Shown here one piece after another: positions 34,984-44,030 of a stretch of DNA of 64,000 nt (positions are counted from its first letter, which is position 1; each line of letters starts with the position of its first letter). A program made the position numbers and the translations under genes. Location of the stretch: contig WHTY01000012.1 of assembly GCA_009377475.1 (NCBI GenBank), positions 1 to 64,000 on the forward strand, read 5' to 3'. The notes below the pieces were generated by a model that made no database searches, had not been told where the DNA came from, and saw only the letters and a program-made list of their open reading frames with translations. The stretch is from Actinophytocola sp. GTDB taxonomy: Bacteria; Actinomycetota; Actinomycetes; Mycobacteriales; Pseudonocardiaceae.

Positions 34984-35008
34984 CGCCGTGTTCGGCGTTC
35001 ACGGCGTG
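34982..35008. repeat. single 21-nt repeat unit
   Basis: One GACGCCGTGTTCGGCGTTCA unit immediately after the TNT gene stop, overlapping the 3' end of the convergent pentapeptide-repeat gene. Same family as the array at 467. Confidence 0.65.
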
Positions 35009-35649
35009 GGGCCGGTCGATGAGAAGTCGATCTTCAGACCGTTGGCTGCCGCGTAGGAGACAGCCATGTCGACATCGACGGCCGCGCCGCACAGGTTGGC
35101 GTGCACGAGACCGTCGGCGTCGAGCTTGGCCGCTCGCAGGTCGGCATGGTCTAGCCGCGTGTCGAGGAGCCGCGCGCCGGTGAGGTCGGCCTCTCGTAGG
35201 TCGCAGCGGCGGAGATCTGTCTCGATCAGGTTGGCCTCGCGGAGACGGAGCCCAGCCAGGTTGGTTTCGCGGAGGTCGGCACCAGCGAGGCTGACAAGCG
35301 TCAGGTCCGTGTCCACCAGGGTGATCGGCCGCAGCCTGCACTCGATGAAAACCGAGCCCAACCACGTGCACCCGCGCCACGTGCTGTCGGCCAAAACAGC
35401 GCGGTCCAACACGCACGCACGGATCGCGGCGGTCGTGTGCGACGACTCGCCAAGGTCCGCACGAGTGAAGTCGCACTCGGTGAAGGTGCAGTTGGTGGTG
35501 TTCAGGCCGCGCAGGTCCGCGTCCGTGAAGTCGCAGCGGACGAAGTGCCGATCCTGCCACCGCTGACCAGGCAACGCCGCGTCCCGGTAGTCCTCACCGA
35601 CCTCGGTGTCGTCCGCATCCTCTTCCTGCACCCGCTCAGCGTGGCACAC
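34999..35649 (-). CDS. pentapeptide-repeat protein
   Basis: 216 residues. After a short acidic N-terminus, about 30 A(D/N)LxX-type pentapeptides follow (DFTDADLRGLNTTNC, ETNLAGLRLREANLIETDLR, READLTGARLLDTRL), predicting a right-handed quadrilateral beta-helix. Such proteins in actinobacteria include DNA-gyrase protectors (MfpA) and many of unknown role; nothing specific to MfpA is visible. It is convergent with the TNT gene, with 15 bp between stops. Confidence 0.85.
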   Translation of the reverse strand: MCHAERVQEEDADDTEVGEDYRDAALPGQRWQDRHFVRCDFTDADLRGLNTTNCTFTECDFTRADLGESSHTTAAIRACVLDRAVLADSTWRGCTWLGSVFIECRLRPITLVDTDLTLVSLAGADLRETNLAGLRLREANLIETDLRRCDLREADLTGARLLDTRLDHADLRAAKLDADGLVHANLCGAAVDVDMAVSYAAANGLKIDFSSTGPTP

Positions 35650-35677
35650 CGGTACGACAGGCTGGCAGGAATGGCGA

Positions 35678-35761
35678 ACACGACGTCCGGAACGCGGAAC
35701 ACAACGTCGGGAACGGGGAACACAGCGTCGGGAACGCGGGACACGACGTTTGGGGCGCTGG
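35678..35761. repeat. 21-nt tandem repeat array, four units
   Basis: Four units of CACGACGTCCGGAACGCGGA type (reverse complement of the GACGTCGTGT family), period 21, between the pentapeptide gene start and the dnaE2 stop. The 21-nt period gives an artefactual NTTSGTR-repeat frame. Confidence 0.8.
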
Positions 35762-35763
35762 CG

Positions 35764-38700
35764 TCAGCGGAAGTCGCGGGACCTCATCGGGATGCGGACG
35801 TCGAGGTGCTGGAGCCGGTCGGCGAGGACGCTGACGACGCCCTTGCCGTGGTCAGCGTGCTCGACAACGCCCCGCACCAGCAGCGCAGGGCTGGACCGCG
35901 CCACCTTCCGGTAGCGGGACCAGAGCCCCGGCGAGCAGACCACGTTGACCATGCCGGTCTCGTCCTCGATGTTGAGGAACGTGACGCCGCTGGCAGTCGC
36001 GGGCCGCTGCCGGTGTGTCACCGCACCGCCGATGAGCACCCGAGTGCCGTGCGGCACCTCAGCGAGCTTCGCGGCGGGAACGACACCGAGCCGGTCCAAC
36101 CGGTCCCGCAGAAACTGCGTCGGGAAGCTGTCGGGTGACACGCCCATCGCCCAGACGTCGGCTTGGGCGCGCTCCCAGTCCTGCATCCCTGGCAGCGGCG
36201 GCGAGTCCACCCCGACCCCGCTGCCGGGCAGTTTCTCCGGCCGTTCGGTCGCGACCGCGCCCGCCGACCACAGCGCCTGCCGACGGTCCTGCTCGAAGCA
36301 CCCGAACGCCCCCGCCGTCGCAAGCGCCTCGACCTGCGGCGTGCGCAGCCGAACCCGCCGCGCCAGGTCGGCCATGCTGGCGAACGCCCCGTTGCGCTGC
36401 CGTTCCGCCACGATCTGTTCCGCCACCCGCTGCCCGATGGTGCGCACCGCGGACAGCCCAATCCGCACCGCAGGCGTGGCATCGTCCGCCGAGGCCGGCT
36501 CCAGCGTGGCGTCCGCCAGGCTGGCGTTGACACAACTTCCCCGCACGATGACGCCGTGCCTGCGCGCGTCGGCGACCAACGACTGCGGCGAGTAGAACCC
36601 CATCGGCTGCGCCTTCAGCAACGCCGCACAGAACGCCGCCGTGTGGTAGTACTTCAGGTACGCGCTGGTGAAGACCAGGTACGCGAAGCTGAGCGCGTGA
36701 CTTTCCGGGAAGCCGAAGTTCGCGAACGCCAGCAGCTTGTCGTAGATCCGCTCGGCGACATCGGGTGGCACGCCGTTGGCGGCCGCGCCGTCGTGGAAGC
36801 GCTGCCGCAGCCGCTCCATCTTGCGCGCCGACCGTTTCGCGCCCATCGCCCGGCGCAGCTCGTCCGCCTCGCCGGGGCTGAAGTCCGCCACGTCCACCGC
36901 AAGCTGCATCAACTGCTCCTGGAACAGCGGCACGCCGTGGGTCTTCTCCAGCGCGTTCCTGGTCAGCGGATGGTCGAAGGTGATGGGCTCCTCGCCGTTG
37001 TGCCTGCGGATGTACGGATGCACCGAGCCGCCCTGGATCGGGCCGGGCCGGATCAGCGCCACCTCGACGGCGAGGTCGTAGAGCTTGCGCGGGCTGAGCC
37101 GGGGCAACGTCGCCAACTGCGCACGGCTTTCCACCTGGAACACGCCGATGGCGTCGGCGCGGCACAGCATGTCGTAGACGTTGGGGTCCTCCAGGTCGAG
37201 GTGTGCGAGGTCGAGCTCGACGCCTTCGTGCTCGCGCACCATCTCGACCGCGTACCGGACGGCGGAGAGCATCCCGAGCCCGAGCAGGTCGAACTTGACA
37301 AGGCCAGCGGCGGCGCAGTCGTCCTTGTCCCACTGCAACACGCTGCGGTCGGCCATGCGCGCCCACTCCACCGGACACACCTCGCTCACCGGCCGATCGG
37401 CGAGCACCATGCCGCCGGAGTGAATGCCCAGGTGACGCGGGAAGTCGCCCAGTTCGTTCGCGAGCGCGACGACCGGCTCCGGGATGTCGTCGCCGGTGTG
37501 TGCCCGTGTCGACGTCCAGCGGTCGATCTGCTTGCTCCAGGCGTCCTGCTGCCCCGGCGAGTAACCGAACGCACCCGCGATGTCGCGCACCGCAGAACGG
37601 GCGCGATAGGTGATGACGTTGGCGACCTGCGCCGCTCGCAGCCTGCCGTGTTTGGCGTAGACGTACTGGATGACCTCTTCGCGGCGGTCCGACTCGATGT
37701 CGATGTCGATGTCCGGCGGGCCGTCTCGCTCGGGCGCGAGGAACCGTTCGAACAGCAGTCTCCAGCGCACCGGGTCCACTTTGGTGACACCGAGCGCGTA
37801 GCAGACCGCCGAGTTCGCGGCGGAGCCACGGCCCTGGCAGAGGATGCCGTTCTCCCGGCAGAACCGGACGATGTCGGCGACGATCAGGAAGTACCCGGGG
37901 AAGTTCAGCTCCGTGATGATCCTCAGTTCGCGTTCGAGCTGTTCGTAGGGCTTCGGGTTGTCGTAGCGATAGCCGTAGTGCTGGTACGCGCCTTCGTAGG
38001 TCAGCCAGCGCAGGTAGCTGGCCTCGGTGTGGCCGTCGGGGACGTCGAACGGCGGCAGCTCCGGCGCGTTGTGCGTCAGGTCAAACGCCAGCTCGACGCC
38101 GAGCAGCGCGGCGCGTTGCACCGCGCCGGGATAACGAGCGAACCGACGTCGCATCTCCGCCCCTGACCGCAGGTGAGCGCCAGCAGCAGGAGATAGCCAG
38201 CCGTCCATGTCGTCGAGACTGCGCCGCGCTCTGATCGCGGCGAGCGCTGCGGCGAGACGTCCCCGATGCGGTGCGGCGTAGTGCGCGACCGAGGTGGCCA
38301 CCGTCGGCAGGCCGAACTCGGCGGCGAGGGTGGCCATGTCGTCGTTGCGTGTGCTGTCGGTGGGCAGGCCGTGATCGAACAGCTCGACGTAGACGTTGTC
38401 CTTCCCGAACAGGTCGGTGAGCCGCCGCAACCTGCCCGCCGCCGCGCGGTAACCGGACGTCGGGTCGGTGTCCGAGAGCGCCGAGCGAACCGGCCCCTTG
38501 CGACACCCGGTCAGCACGACGCAGTCGCCCGCCACCTGCTCGGCGACCTCGTCGATGCGGTAGATCGGTCTGCCTTTCTCGGTACGGGTGTCGCCACCGT
38601 CGTGTCCGGCGAGCTGACCCGCCGTGATGGCGCGGCACAGGCTGGCGTAGCCGCGTTCGTTGCGGGCCAGCAGCAACAGATGTTCGCCCTCGGGGTCCGC

Positions 38701-39120
38701 GACGCCGTTCTGCGGCGCGGACAGCTCCAGGCTCAGCTCGGCGCCGTAGACGGTGCGGACACCCAGCTCCCGCGCGGCTTGCGCGAACCGCACGACCCCG
38801 TACATGCCGTCGTGGTCGGTGAGGGCGATCGCGTCCAGCCCGAGCCGGGACGCCTCCTCGACCAGCTCCTCGGGATGACTCGCGCCGTCGAGGAAACTGA
38901 AGTTGGAGTGACAGTGCAGCTCCGCGTAGGGCACCCGGCAGTCGCTGCCCGCCTGGCCTTCTGCCCGCAGGTCAGCGAGGTGGTCCGGCCGGAAGTAGCC
39001 CTCGCGACGGCGGGTCCACGCCGGACTGTCCGACCCGTCCCCGATGACGTCGGGCTCGGACCGCCCGGACAAGGCCCGCTCCAGCTCGGACCAGCGCATC
39101 GGCGGATTACTCCACCCCAT
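35764..39120 (-). CDS. dnaE2: error-prone DNA polymerase DnaE2 (ImuC)
   Basis: 1118 residues, the mutagenic C-family polymerase of the SOS mutasome. Domains in order: PHP (about 65-260, ELHCHSNFSFLDGASHPEEL), polymerase palm with the catalytic Asp motif PDIDIDIESDRREEV (about 470), fingers/thumb (GVPLFQEQLMQLAVDVADFS), helix-hairpin-helix and a C-terminal OB domain. ATG 39120 is chosen because it overlaps the imuB stop (TGATG); the frame extends upstream only as shadow of imuB. Third gene of the imuA'-imuB-dnaE2 operon. Depends on ImuB for clamp access (family knowledge). Confidence 0.95.
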   Translation of the reverse strand: MGWSNPPMRWSELERALSGRSEPDVIGDGSDSPAWTRRREGYFRPDHLADLRAEGQAGSDCRVPYAELHCHSNFSFLDGASHPEELVEEASRLGLDAIALTDHDGMYGVVRFAQAARELGVRTVYGAELSLELSAPQNGVADPEGEHLLLLARNERGYASLCRAITAGQLAGHDGGDTRTEKGRPIYRIDEVAEQVAGDCVVLTGCRKGPVRSALSDTDPTSGYRAAAGRLRRLTDLFGKDNVYVELFDHGLPTDSTRNDDMATLAAEFGLPTVATSVAHYAAPHRGRLAAALAAIRARRSLDDMDGWLSPAAGAHLRSGAEMRRRFARYPGAVQRAALLGVELAFDLTHNAPELPPFDVPDGHTEASYLRWLTYEGAYQHYGYRYDNPKPYEQLERELRIITELNFPGYFLIVADIVRFCRENGILCQGRGSAANSAVCYALGVTKVDPVRWRLLFERFLAPERDGPPDIDIDIESDRREEVIQYVYAKHGRLRAAQVANVITYRARSAVRDIAGAFGYSPGQQDAWSKQIDRWTSTRAHTGDDIPEPVVALANELGDFPRHLGIHSGGMVLADRPVSEVCPVEWARMADRSVLQWDKDDCAAAGLVKFDLLGLGMLSAVRYAVEMVREHEGVELDLAHLDLEDPNVYDMLCRADAIGVFQVESRAQLATLPRLSPRKLYDLAVEVALIRPGPIQGGSVHPYIRRHNGEEPITFDHPLTRNALEKTHGVPLFQEQLMQLAVDVADFSPGEADELRRAMGAKRSARKMERLRQRFHDGAAANGVPPDVAERIYDKLLAFANFGFPESHALSFAYLVFTSAYLKYYHTAAFCAALLKAQPMGFYSPQSLVADARRHGVIVRGSCVNASLADATLEPASADDATPAVRIGLSAVRTIGQRVAEQIVAERQRNGAFASMADLARRVRLRTPQVEALATAGAFGCFEQDRRQALWSAGAVATERPEKLPGSGVGVDSPPLPGMQDWERAQADVWAMGVSPDSFPTQFLRDRLDRLGVVPAAKLAEVPHGTRVLIGGAVTHRQRPATASGVTFLNIEDETGMVNVVCSPGLWSRYRKVARSSPALLVRGVVEHADHGKGVVSVLADRLQHLDVRIPMRSRDFR

Positions 39121-40721
39121 CAGGTGTACTCCCCTTCGACGATCCAATGCGGCCGCGTGTGCGCCCGGAACTGCAACAACAGGGCATCGCCCTTGTCGAC
39201 CACGACCTGCACCCGTGCCCGCAGGCCGTCGCCGTGCGGGTCCCACCAGCGTTCGTCCACCGGCCACGGGCCTGCCCACCCATGGACGTGCTGCGAGGAG
39301 CGGCCCGTCACCTCGATCTGGCGCGGCGGGCTGGTCAGTTGGCTGCGTTCGGTCACCACGACGGGTCGACCCCGCTTGTCGACCACGACGACCTCAATCT
39401 GCTCCGCGAACACCGTGGCGGGCGACGGCGAAGGCAGCCTGCCCGGCCACGGACGTTCATCGACGTCGTCGCGCGGATCGCCCCACGGCACCAGCCGCAC
39501 CCGCTCACCCGGCCCGCGCCCGCCCACCAGCACCGGGGTACACACCGCCGTCGGACCGAGCAGCCCCTGCACCCGGACCAGCGCACGACCGGCGCGCTCG
39601 TCAGCGTCGGCATCCCCACCGCCGGAGCGCCACAACCCGCGTTGCAGGGTGCTCGCGTTGACCAACTCCTCCGGCTGCAACCACAGCTTCACGACCCCGC
39701 TGCTCAGCGTGCTCTTCGGCCCCTCCGTAGGAGCAATGCGCAACCAGATGTCGAACTGCCAACGCATTCGGTCAGCGATGCCGTTTTCACTGACCGGCTC
39801 CGCACACCGCCACGAGTGTCCTCGCTCTTCCCCGGTCTCGGTGAGGACATAAATACCGAGCTGAGTGCATGCGAGATCGCGGCCACGCAGTTCGGTGTGC
39901 AACTCCCCGGCCAGGATCTTCGCTACGAACGCCGCGGCGTCGACTCTGTCGAGTGGCGGGTCGAACGTCTCGACCACCGCCAGCTCCTCCGGCGGCCGTC
40001 TTCTGTCGATCGGTCGTTCGGACAGCCCCCGCGCGAATCGGTGCGCGATCATGCCGACACGACCGAAACGCGAGGACACCGTCCGTTCCGGCAGCTCGGC
40101 GAACTGCCCGAGAGTGCGCAGCCCCAGCCGTCGCAGCAAGTCCACCAACTCACCGTGATCCTCCGTGGGCGAGGCGTTTACCAGCTCGGTTATCGACAAC
40201 GGGCCGAGGAAGCTTGCCGCCGTGCCCGGCTCGACCACCACACCCCTGCGGGCGGCGAGGACTGCGGTGAACAGTCCGTCCGCGATGCCGACCTGACACT
40301 CCAGCCCCGTCCTGCCGGACACGTGGTCGACCAACCGCTCGATCAACTCATGCTCACCGCCGAAGTAGTTGACGGCACCCACCGCAGGCGCCGCGACCAC
40401 ACCGGACCGGACCACCTCGACCCCCACGACCAGCTCCTCCACCGCTGCCGCGACCGGCTCGAACAACCGCGCGTCCCGCGACGGATCCACCCCGAGCACC
40501 GCCAGGTCAGGGCAGCAGGCCTGCGCTTCCCTGCGCCGCATCTCCCGACGCACCCCGTTGCTGCGTGCCGTCGCCGAGCACGCGACGACACGGTTCGCCG
40601 AGAACACCGCAGCGGGGTGGTGCACCGGAATCCCGGCGGCCACACTCGCCGCCGTGACCGGCCAGTCCGGGCACCACACCACCAGCAGCCGGGCCGCTTC
40701 TCCCTCGGACAGCGCACTCAC
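39120..40721 (-). CDS. imuB: ImuB, inactive Y-family polymerase of the mutasome
   Basis: 533 residues with a Y-family polymerase fold (palm/fingers to ~250, thumb with LRRLGLRTLGQFAELPER, little finger to ~390). The first motif reads VVWCPDWPV where active polymerases have a D-x-D metal site, so it lacks catalysis, as known for ImuB, which acts as an adaptor between DnaE2 and the beta clamp. Overlaps imuA' (ATGA) and dnaE2 (TGATG). The ~120-residue C-terminal extension contains the family's interaction region. Confidence 0.93.
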   Translation of the reverse strand: MSALSEGEAARLLVVWCPDWPVTAASVAAGIPVHHPAAVFSANRVVACSATARSNGVRREMRRREAQACCPDLAVLGVDPSRDARLFEPVAAAVEELVVGVEVVRSGVVAAPAVGAVNYFGGEHELIERLVDHVSGRTGLECQVGIADGLFTAVLAARRGVVVEPGTAASFLGPLSITELVNASPTEDHGELVDLLRRLGLRTLGQFAELPERTVSSRFGRVGMIAHRFARGLSERPIDRRRPPEELAVVETFDPPLDRVDAAAFVAKILAGELHTELRGRDLACTQLGIYVLTETGEERGHSWRCAEPVSENGIADRMRWQFDIWLRIAPTEGPKSTLSSGVVKLWLQPEELVNASTLQRGLWRSGGGDADADERAGRALVRVQGLLGPTAVCTPVLVGGRGPGERVRLVPWGDPRDDVDERPWPGRLPSPSPATVFAEQIEVVVVDKRGRPVVVTERSQLTSPPRQIEVTGRSSQHVHGWAGPWPVDERWWDPHGDGLRARVQVVVDKGDALLLQFRAHTRPHWIVEGEYT

Positions 40722-41458
40722 CCCGCTTCCAGCATCGGTTCGGTTTCTGTCGTGCCAGGACGGGCGAGTCGCCCCGCAGACCCCGGCGCCATGAGCCGCG
40801 TCGTCACGGGCCGCACCGCCGATCCCCTACCGCTGCGGTGGACGGCGACCTCCCGCTCGCTGAGGTACCCGTGCCCGAACGTCCCCAGCCCGGACCACTG
40901 GCCTCCTTCGCACCGCAACTCGACGTCGACCCCCGGCCAGACCCCCGCCGCGATGAGCACAGCGCCCCGGTGCCGTGCTCGCGCCGACAGTTGCCTCGCG
41001 GCGCGACCGGTCACGCCACGACCGACGACGACGAGGTCCACCCCGTCCAGCAGCGCGGCGACGGCTGGCACGAGCTCGACGCCAGGCGCAGGCACAAGAG
41101 CCAGCCTGCTCACCTCGACGCCGAGCTCGGCCGCCGCTACCACCCCAAGGTCAGGCATCCCGACGACCGCCGCCCACGACCCCCGCGCCGTGGCCTCGGC
41201 CAGCAACGACAGCACCAGCAGCCGTGACCCGATCACTGACACCGTGCTGCCCCTGCGTAGTCCCCGGTGGGGCAGCACGTCCGTCAGTTCGGGCACCACG
41301 GGGAGCAGCTTCCCCACGGCCGACGCTCCCGCAGCGTCGGCCGCCATTCCGCTCGCCGTGTTCAGCCCTGGCAACGACGCCAACTGAGCCACCGTGTTGT
41401 CAGCGTCGTCAAAACTGTCGGTGTCGTCAGGCACCATGAGCGAACGAGCGCTCATCAC
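40718..41458 (-). CDS. imuA': ImuA', RecA-like accessory protein of the mutasome
   Basis: 246 residues with a RecA/SulA-like core: LPHRGLRRGSTVSVIGSRLL (Walker A position, here lacking the canonical GKT), WAAVVGMPDLGVVAAAELGV, VDLVVVGRGVTG. Its role is to recruit or support ImuB/DnaE2. The ATG at 41458 has other in-frame starts nearby. Its promoter is marked by a perfect LexA box 87 bp upstream (41545-41560). First gene of the operon. Confidence 0.9.
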   Translation of the reverse strand: MMSARSLMVPDDTDSFDDADNTVAQLASLPGLNTASGMAADAAGASAVGKLLPVVPELTDVLPHRGLRRGSTVSVIGSRLLVLSLLAEATARGSWAAVVGMPDLGVVAAAELGVEVSRLALVPAPGVELVPAVAALLDGVDLVVVGRGVTGRAARQLSARARHRGAVLIAAGVWPGVDVELRCEGGQWSGLGTFGHGYLSEREVAVHRSGRGSAVRPVTTRLMAPGSAGRLARPGTTETEPMLEAG

Positions 41459-41540
41459 CGCACATCACCCTCTCGCGCACCTCGGCCACACCACCGCCGT
41501 GGCCATCGGCCGCCGTGGGGAAGACGGCGCCACCCAACCA

Positions 41541-41564
41541 TTCATCGAACTTATGTTCGATGAA
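41541..41564 (-). promoter_or_regulatory. perfect LexA (SOS) box of the imuA' operon
   Basis: TCGAAC-TTAT-GTTCGA at 41545-41560, a perfect match to the actinobacterial LexA consensus, extended by TTCA/TGAA to a 24-bp palindrome with a 4-nt centre. It lies upstream of imuA' on the minus strand, between the purH terminator and the gene. Confidence 0.92.
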
Positions 41565-41606
41565 TGTAGTCAACGCGACCCGGCACTCGATGTCAAGTGG
41601 GAACAT

Positions 41607-41640
41607 GAGAAAAGCCTGCGAGTGTCACCACTCGCAGGCC
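41607..41640 (-). terminator. Rho-independent terminator after purH
   Basis: On the minus strand GCCTGCGAGTG-gtga-CACTCGCAGGC (11-bp perfect stem) is followed by TTTTCTC. It lies ~90 bp beyond the purH stop and insulates the SOS operon downstream. Confidence 0.85.
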
Positions 41641-41728
41641 AATCTCAGCTAAAAGCGCAGGTCAGAACTAGAATACACGTTCGAGTGACTGTCGCCGGTC
41701 GCTCACCGTGCTAGATCTGGATACGTCC

Positions 41729-43288
41729 TCAGTGCGCGAAGTGCCGCGTCCCTGTCAGGTACACCGTCAGCCCCGCAGCCTCCGCCGCGGCGACGACCTC
41801 GGGGTCGCGCACCGAGCCGCCCGGCTGTACCACCGCGCGCACGCCGCCGTCGATCAGCACTTGCAATCCGTCTGGGAAGGGGAAGAACGCATCTGATGCC
41901 GCAACGGAACCCTTCGCGCGGTCGCCGGCGCGCTCCACGGCAAGCCGGCAGGAGTCCACCCGGTTGACCTGGCCCATGCCGACGCCGACCGAGGCACCAT
42001 CGGCGGCGAGCAGAATCGCGTTGGACTTCACTGCTCGCACCGCACGCCACGCGAAAGCGAGATCGGCGAGCACGGTGTCGTCAGCGGCATCGCCTGCCGC
42101 CAGCGTCCAGTTCGCCGGGTCGTCGCCCGCCGCGTCGATCGCGTCCGAGGACTGCACCAGCAGCCCGCCAGTCACCGCACGCGACTCGACACCGCCCCGC
42201 TGTGGCGCCACGCCACGCAGGATTCGGATGTTCTTCTTGCGCTGCAGGATGTCCACCGCACCCTCCGCGTACGAAGGCGCGATGATGACCTCGGTGAACA
42301 CGTCGGCGACCTGCTCGGCCATGTCAACGGTCACCTCGCGGTTGGTGGCGATGACCCCGCCGAATGCCGAGACCGGGTCGCAGGCATGCGCCTTACGGTG
42401 TGCGTCGGCGATGCCGATCTCGGAGACCGCGATGCCGCACGGGTTGGCGTGCTTGATGATCGCGACGGCGGGAAGTTCGTGGTCATACGCCGCGCGAATG
42501 GCGGAGTCCGCGTCGACGTAGTTGTTGTACGACATCTCCTTGCCGTGCAGTTGCTCCGCAGTGGCCAAGCCTGGCGCGCCCGAGGTGTACAGCGCGGCCT
42601 GCTGGTGCGGGTTCTCGCCGTAGCGCAGTTCGTGCGAACGCCGGTATGTCGCGCCGATCCAGGACGGGAAATTGGTGCCGGGCTCGGGAGCGAGGACGTT
42701 GCCCATCCAGGAGGCGACCGCGACGTCGTACGACGCCGTGTGGCGGTAGGCGTCTGCGGCGAGTCGGGCACGGTCGGCGTGGGTGAAGCCACCGTCGCGG
42801 ACCCGTTCGAGCACCCAGTCGTAGCGGTTGGGGTCGACGACGACTGCGACGCTGGCGTGGTTCTTCGCGGCGGCGCGCACCATCGCTGGCCCGCCGATGT
42901 CGATCTGTTCGACGCACTCGTCCGGCGCCGCGCCGGAGGCGACGGTCTGCTCGAACGGGTACAGGTTCACGACGAGCAGATCGAACGGCGTGATCTCCAG
43001 TTCGCGCAACTGGTCACGGTGTTCCTGCTTGCGGGTGTCGGCGAGCAGCCCGGCGTGCACCCTCGGGTGGAGCGTCTTCACTCTGCCGTCGAAAGACTCG
43101 GGGAAGCCGGTGACCTCCTCGACCGGCGTAACCGGGACGCCTGCCGCCGCGATGACCCGGGCCGTGCCGCCGGTAGAGATGATCTCGACGCCCGCCGCGT
43201 GCAGGCCGGTGGCGAGCTCAAGCAAGCCCGACTTGTCCGAGACGCCGACCAGCGCACGCCTGATGGGACGTGTGCCCTGCTCAGTCAC
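41729..43288 (-). CDS. purH: bifunctional AICAR transformylase/IMP cyclohydrolase
   Basis: 519 residues catalysing the last two steps of IMP synthesis. The N-terminal IMP cyclohydrolase (MGS-like) domain (about 1-200) has [28 protein letters not shown] and [17 protein letters not shown]; the C-terminal AICAR transformylase domain contains [33 protein letters not shown] and [11 protein letters not shown]. The GTG start overlaps the purN stop (GTGA), so purN-purH are translationally coupled. Confidence 0.96.
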   Translation of the reverse strand: MTEQGTRPIRRALVGVSDKSGLLELATGLHAAGVEIISTGGTARVIAAAGVPVTPVEEVTGFPESFDGRVKTLHPRVHAGLLADTRKQEHRDQLRELEITPFDLLVVNLYPFEQTVASGAAPDECVEQIDIGGPAMVRAAAKNHASVAVVVDPNRYDWVLERVRDGGFTHADRARLAADAYRHTASYDVAVASWMGNVLAPEPGTNFPSWIGATYRRSHELRYGENPHQQAALYTSGAPGLATAEQLHGKEMSYNNYVDADSAIRAAYDHELPAVAIIKHANPCGIAVSEIGIADAHRKAHACDPVSAFGGVIATNREVTVDMAEQVADVFTEVIIAPSYAEGAVDILQRKKNIRILRGVAPQRGGVESRAVTGGLLVQSSDAIDAAGDDPANWTLAAGDAADDTVLADLAFAWRAVRAVKSNAILLAADGASVGVGMGQVNRVDSCRLAVERAGDRAKGSVAASDAFFPFPDGLQVLIDGGVRAVVQPGGSVRDPEVVAAAEAAGLTVYLTGTRHFAH

Positions 43289-43980
43289 GAGAAACTCACC
43301 TTTCTTCCAGTTATGGTGCAGCCGTGGCGGGCGAGCGCGGCCACGACATCGACGAGCAGTCGGCGCTCGACGGCCTTGATGCGCTCGTGCAAGCTCGCTT
43401 CGTCGTCGTCCGGTTCGATGGTGACGGCTTCCTGCGCGATGATCGGCCCGGTGTCCACCCCGGAGTCGACGAAATGCACAGTCGAGCCGGTCACTTTGAC
43501 GCCTGCGGCGAGCGCGTCGGCCACGGCGTGCATGCCGGGGAACGCGGGCAACAACGCGGGATGGGTATTGATGACTCGGAAGCCGAAATGGTTCAGGAAC
43601 TCGGAGCCGAGAATCTTCATGAACCCGGCGGACACCACAAGATCGGGCTGGTAGGCCGCCACCGCTTTGGTCAGCGCCGCATCCCAGCTCGTCCGGTCGG
43701 GGTAATCCGCCAGCGGGGTGACGAACCGAGGGATGCCCGCTTGGTCCGCGCGATCCAACGCGACGACGCCATCCCTGTCGGTGCCGACAGCTACGATCGT
43801 GGCCGGGAAGTCGTCCTGCTGGGTCGCGTCGAGCAGGGACTGCAGCAGCGTGCCCGACCCCGACGCGAGCACGACGATCGTCACCGGAGTGGCGAAGTCA
43901 AGCCTGGTGGCCGATGCCTGCGACGAGCGCTCCAACGCCTCTCCTTCACGATTCCCGACGGGCACCTTCACCCTAGACAC
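43285..43980 (-). CDS. purN: phosphoribosylglycinamide formyltransferase
   Basis: 231 residues, transfers formyl from 10-formyl-tetrahydrofolate to GAR in purine synthesis. The core starts [19 protein letters not shown] and includes the active-site [16 protein letters not shown] (catalytic Asn-His) and [17 protein letters not shown] (catalytic Asp). The first ~30 residues are non-conserved, so the real start may be further in; the GTG at 43980 is the longest plausible. Orientation perM, purN, purH as in mycobacteria. Confidence 0.93.
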   Translation of the reverse strand: MSRVKVPVGNREGEALERSSQASATRLDFATPVTIVVLASGSGTLLQSLLDATQQDDFPATIVAVGTDRDGVVALDRADQAGIPRFVTPLADYPDRTSWDAALTKAVAAYQPDLVVSAGFMKILGSEFLNHFGFRVINTHPALLPAFPGMHAVADALAAGVKVTGSTVHFVDSGVDTGPIIAQEAVTIEPDDDEASLHERIKAVERRLLVDVVAALARHGCTITGRKVSFS

Positions 43981-44030
43981 CCTTGCCTACCAGCGACGGA
44001 TGCGGTCGGGCGAGAGTGACTCAGCGCTCG

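Noticed and set aside
34999..35649. Immunity protein for the TNT toxin
   Set aside because: Pentapeptide-repeat proteins do not resemble the known IFT immunity factor; convergent orientation also argues against it.
35678..35761. Small NTTSGTR-repeat protein
   Set aside because: Produced by the 21-nt DNA repeat; no ribosome-binding site or conserved fold.
36163..38166. 667-aa plus-strand frame opposite dnaE2
   Set aside because: Antisense shadow with no motif; dnaE2 is unambiguous.
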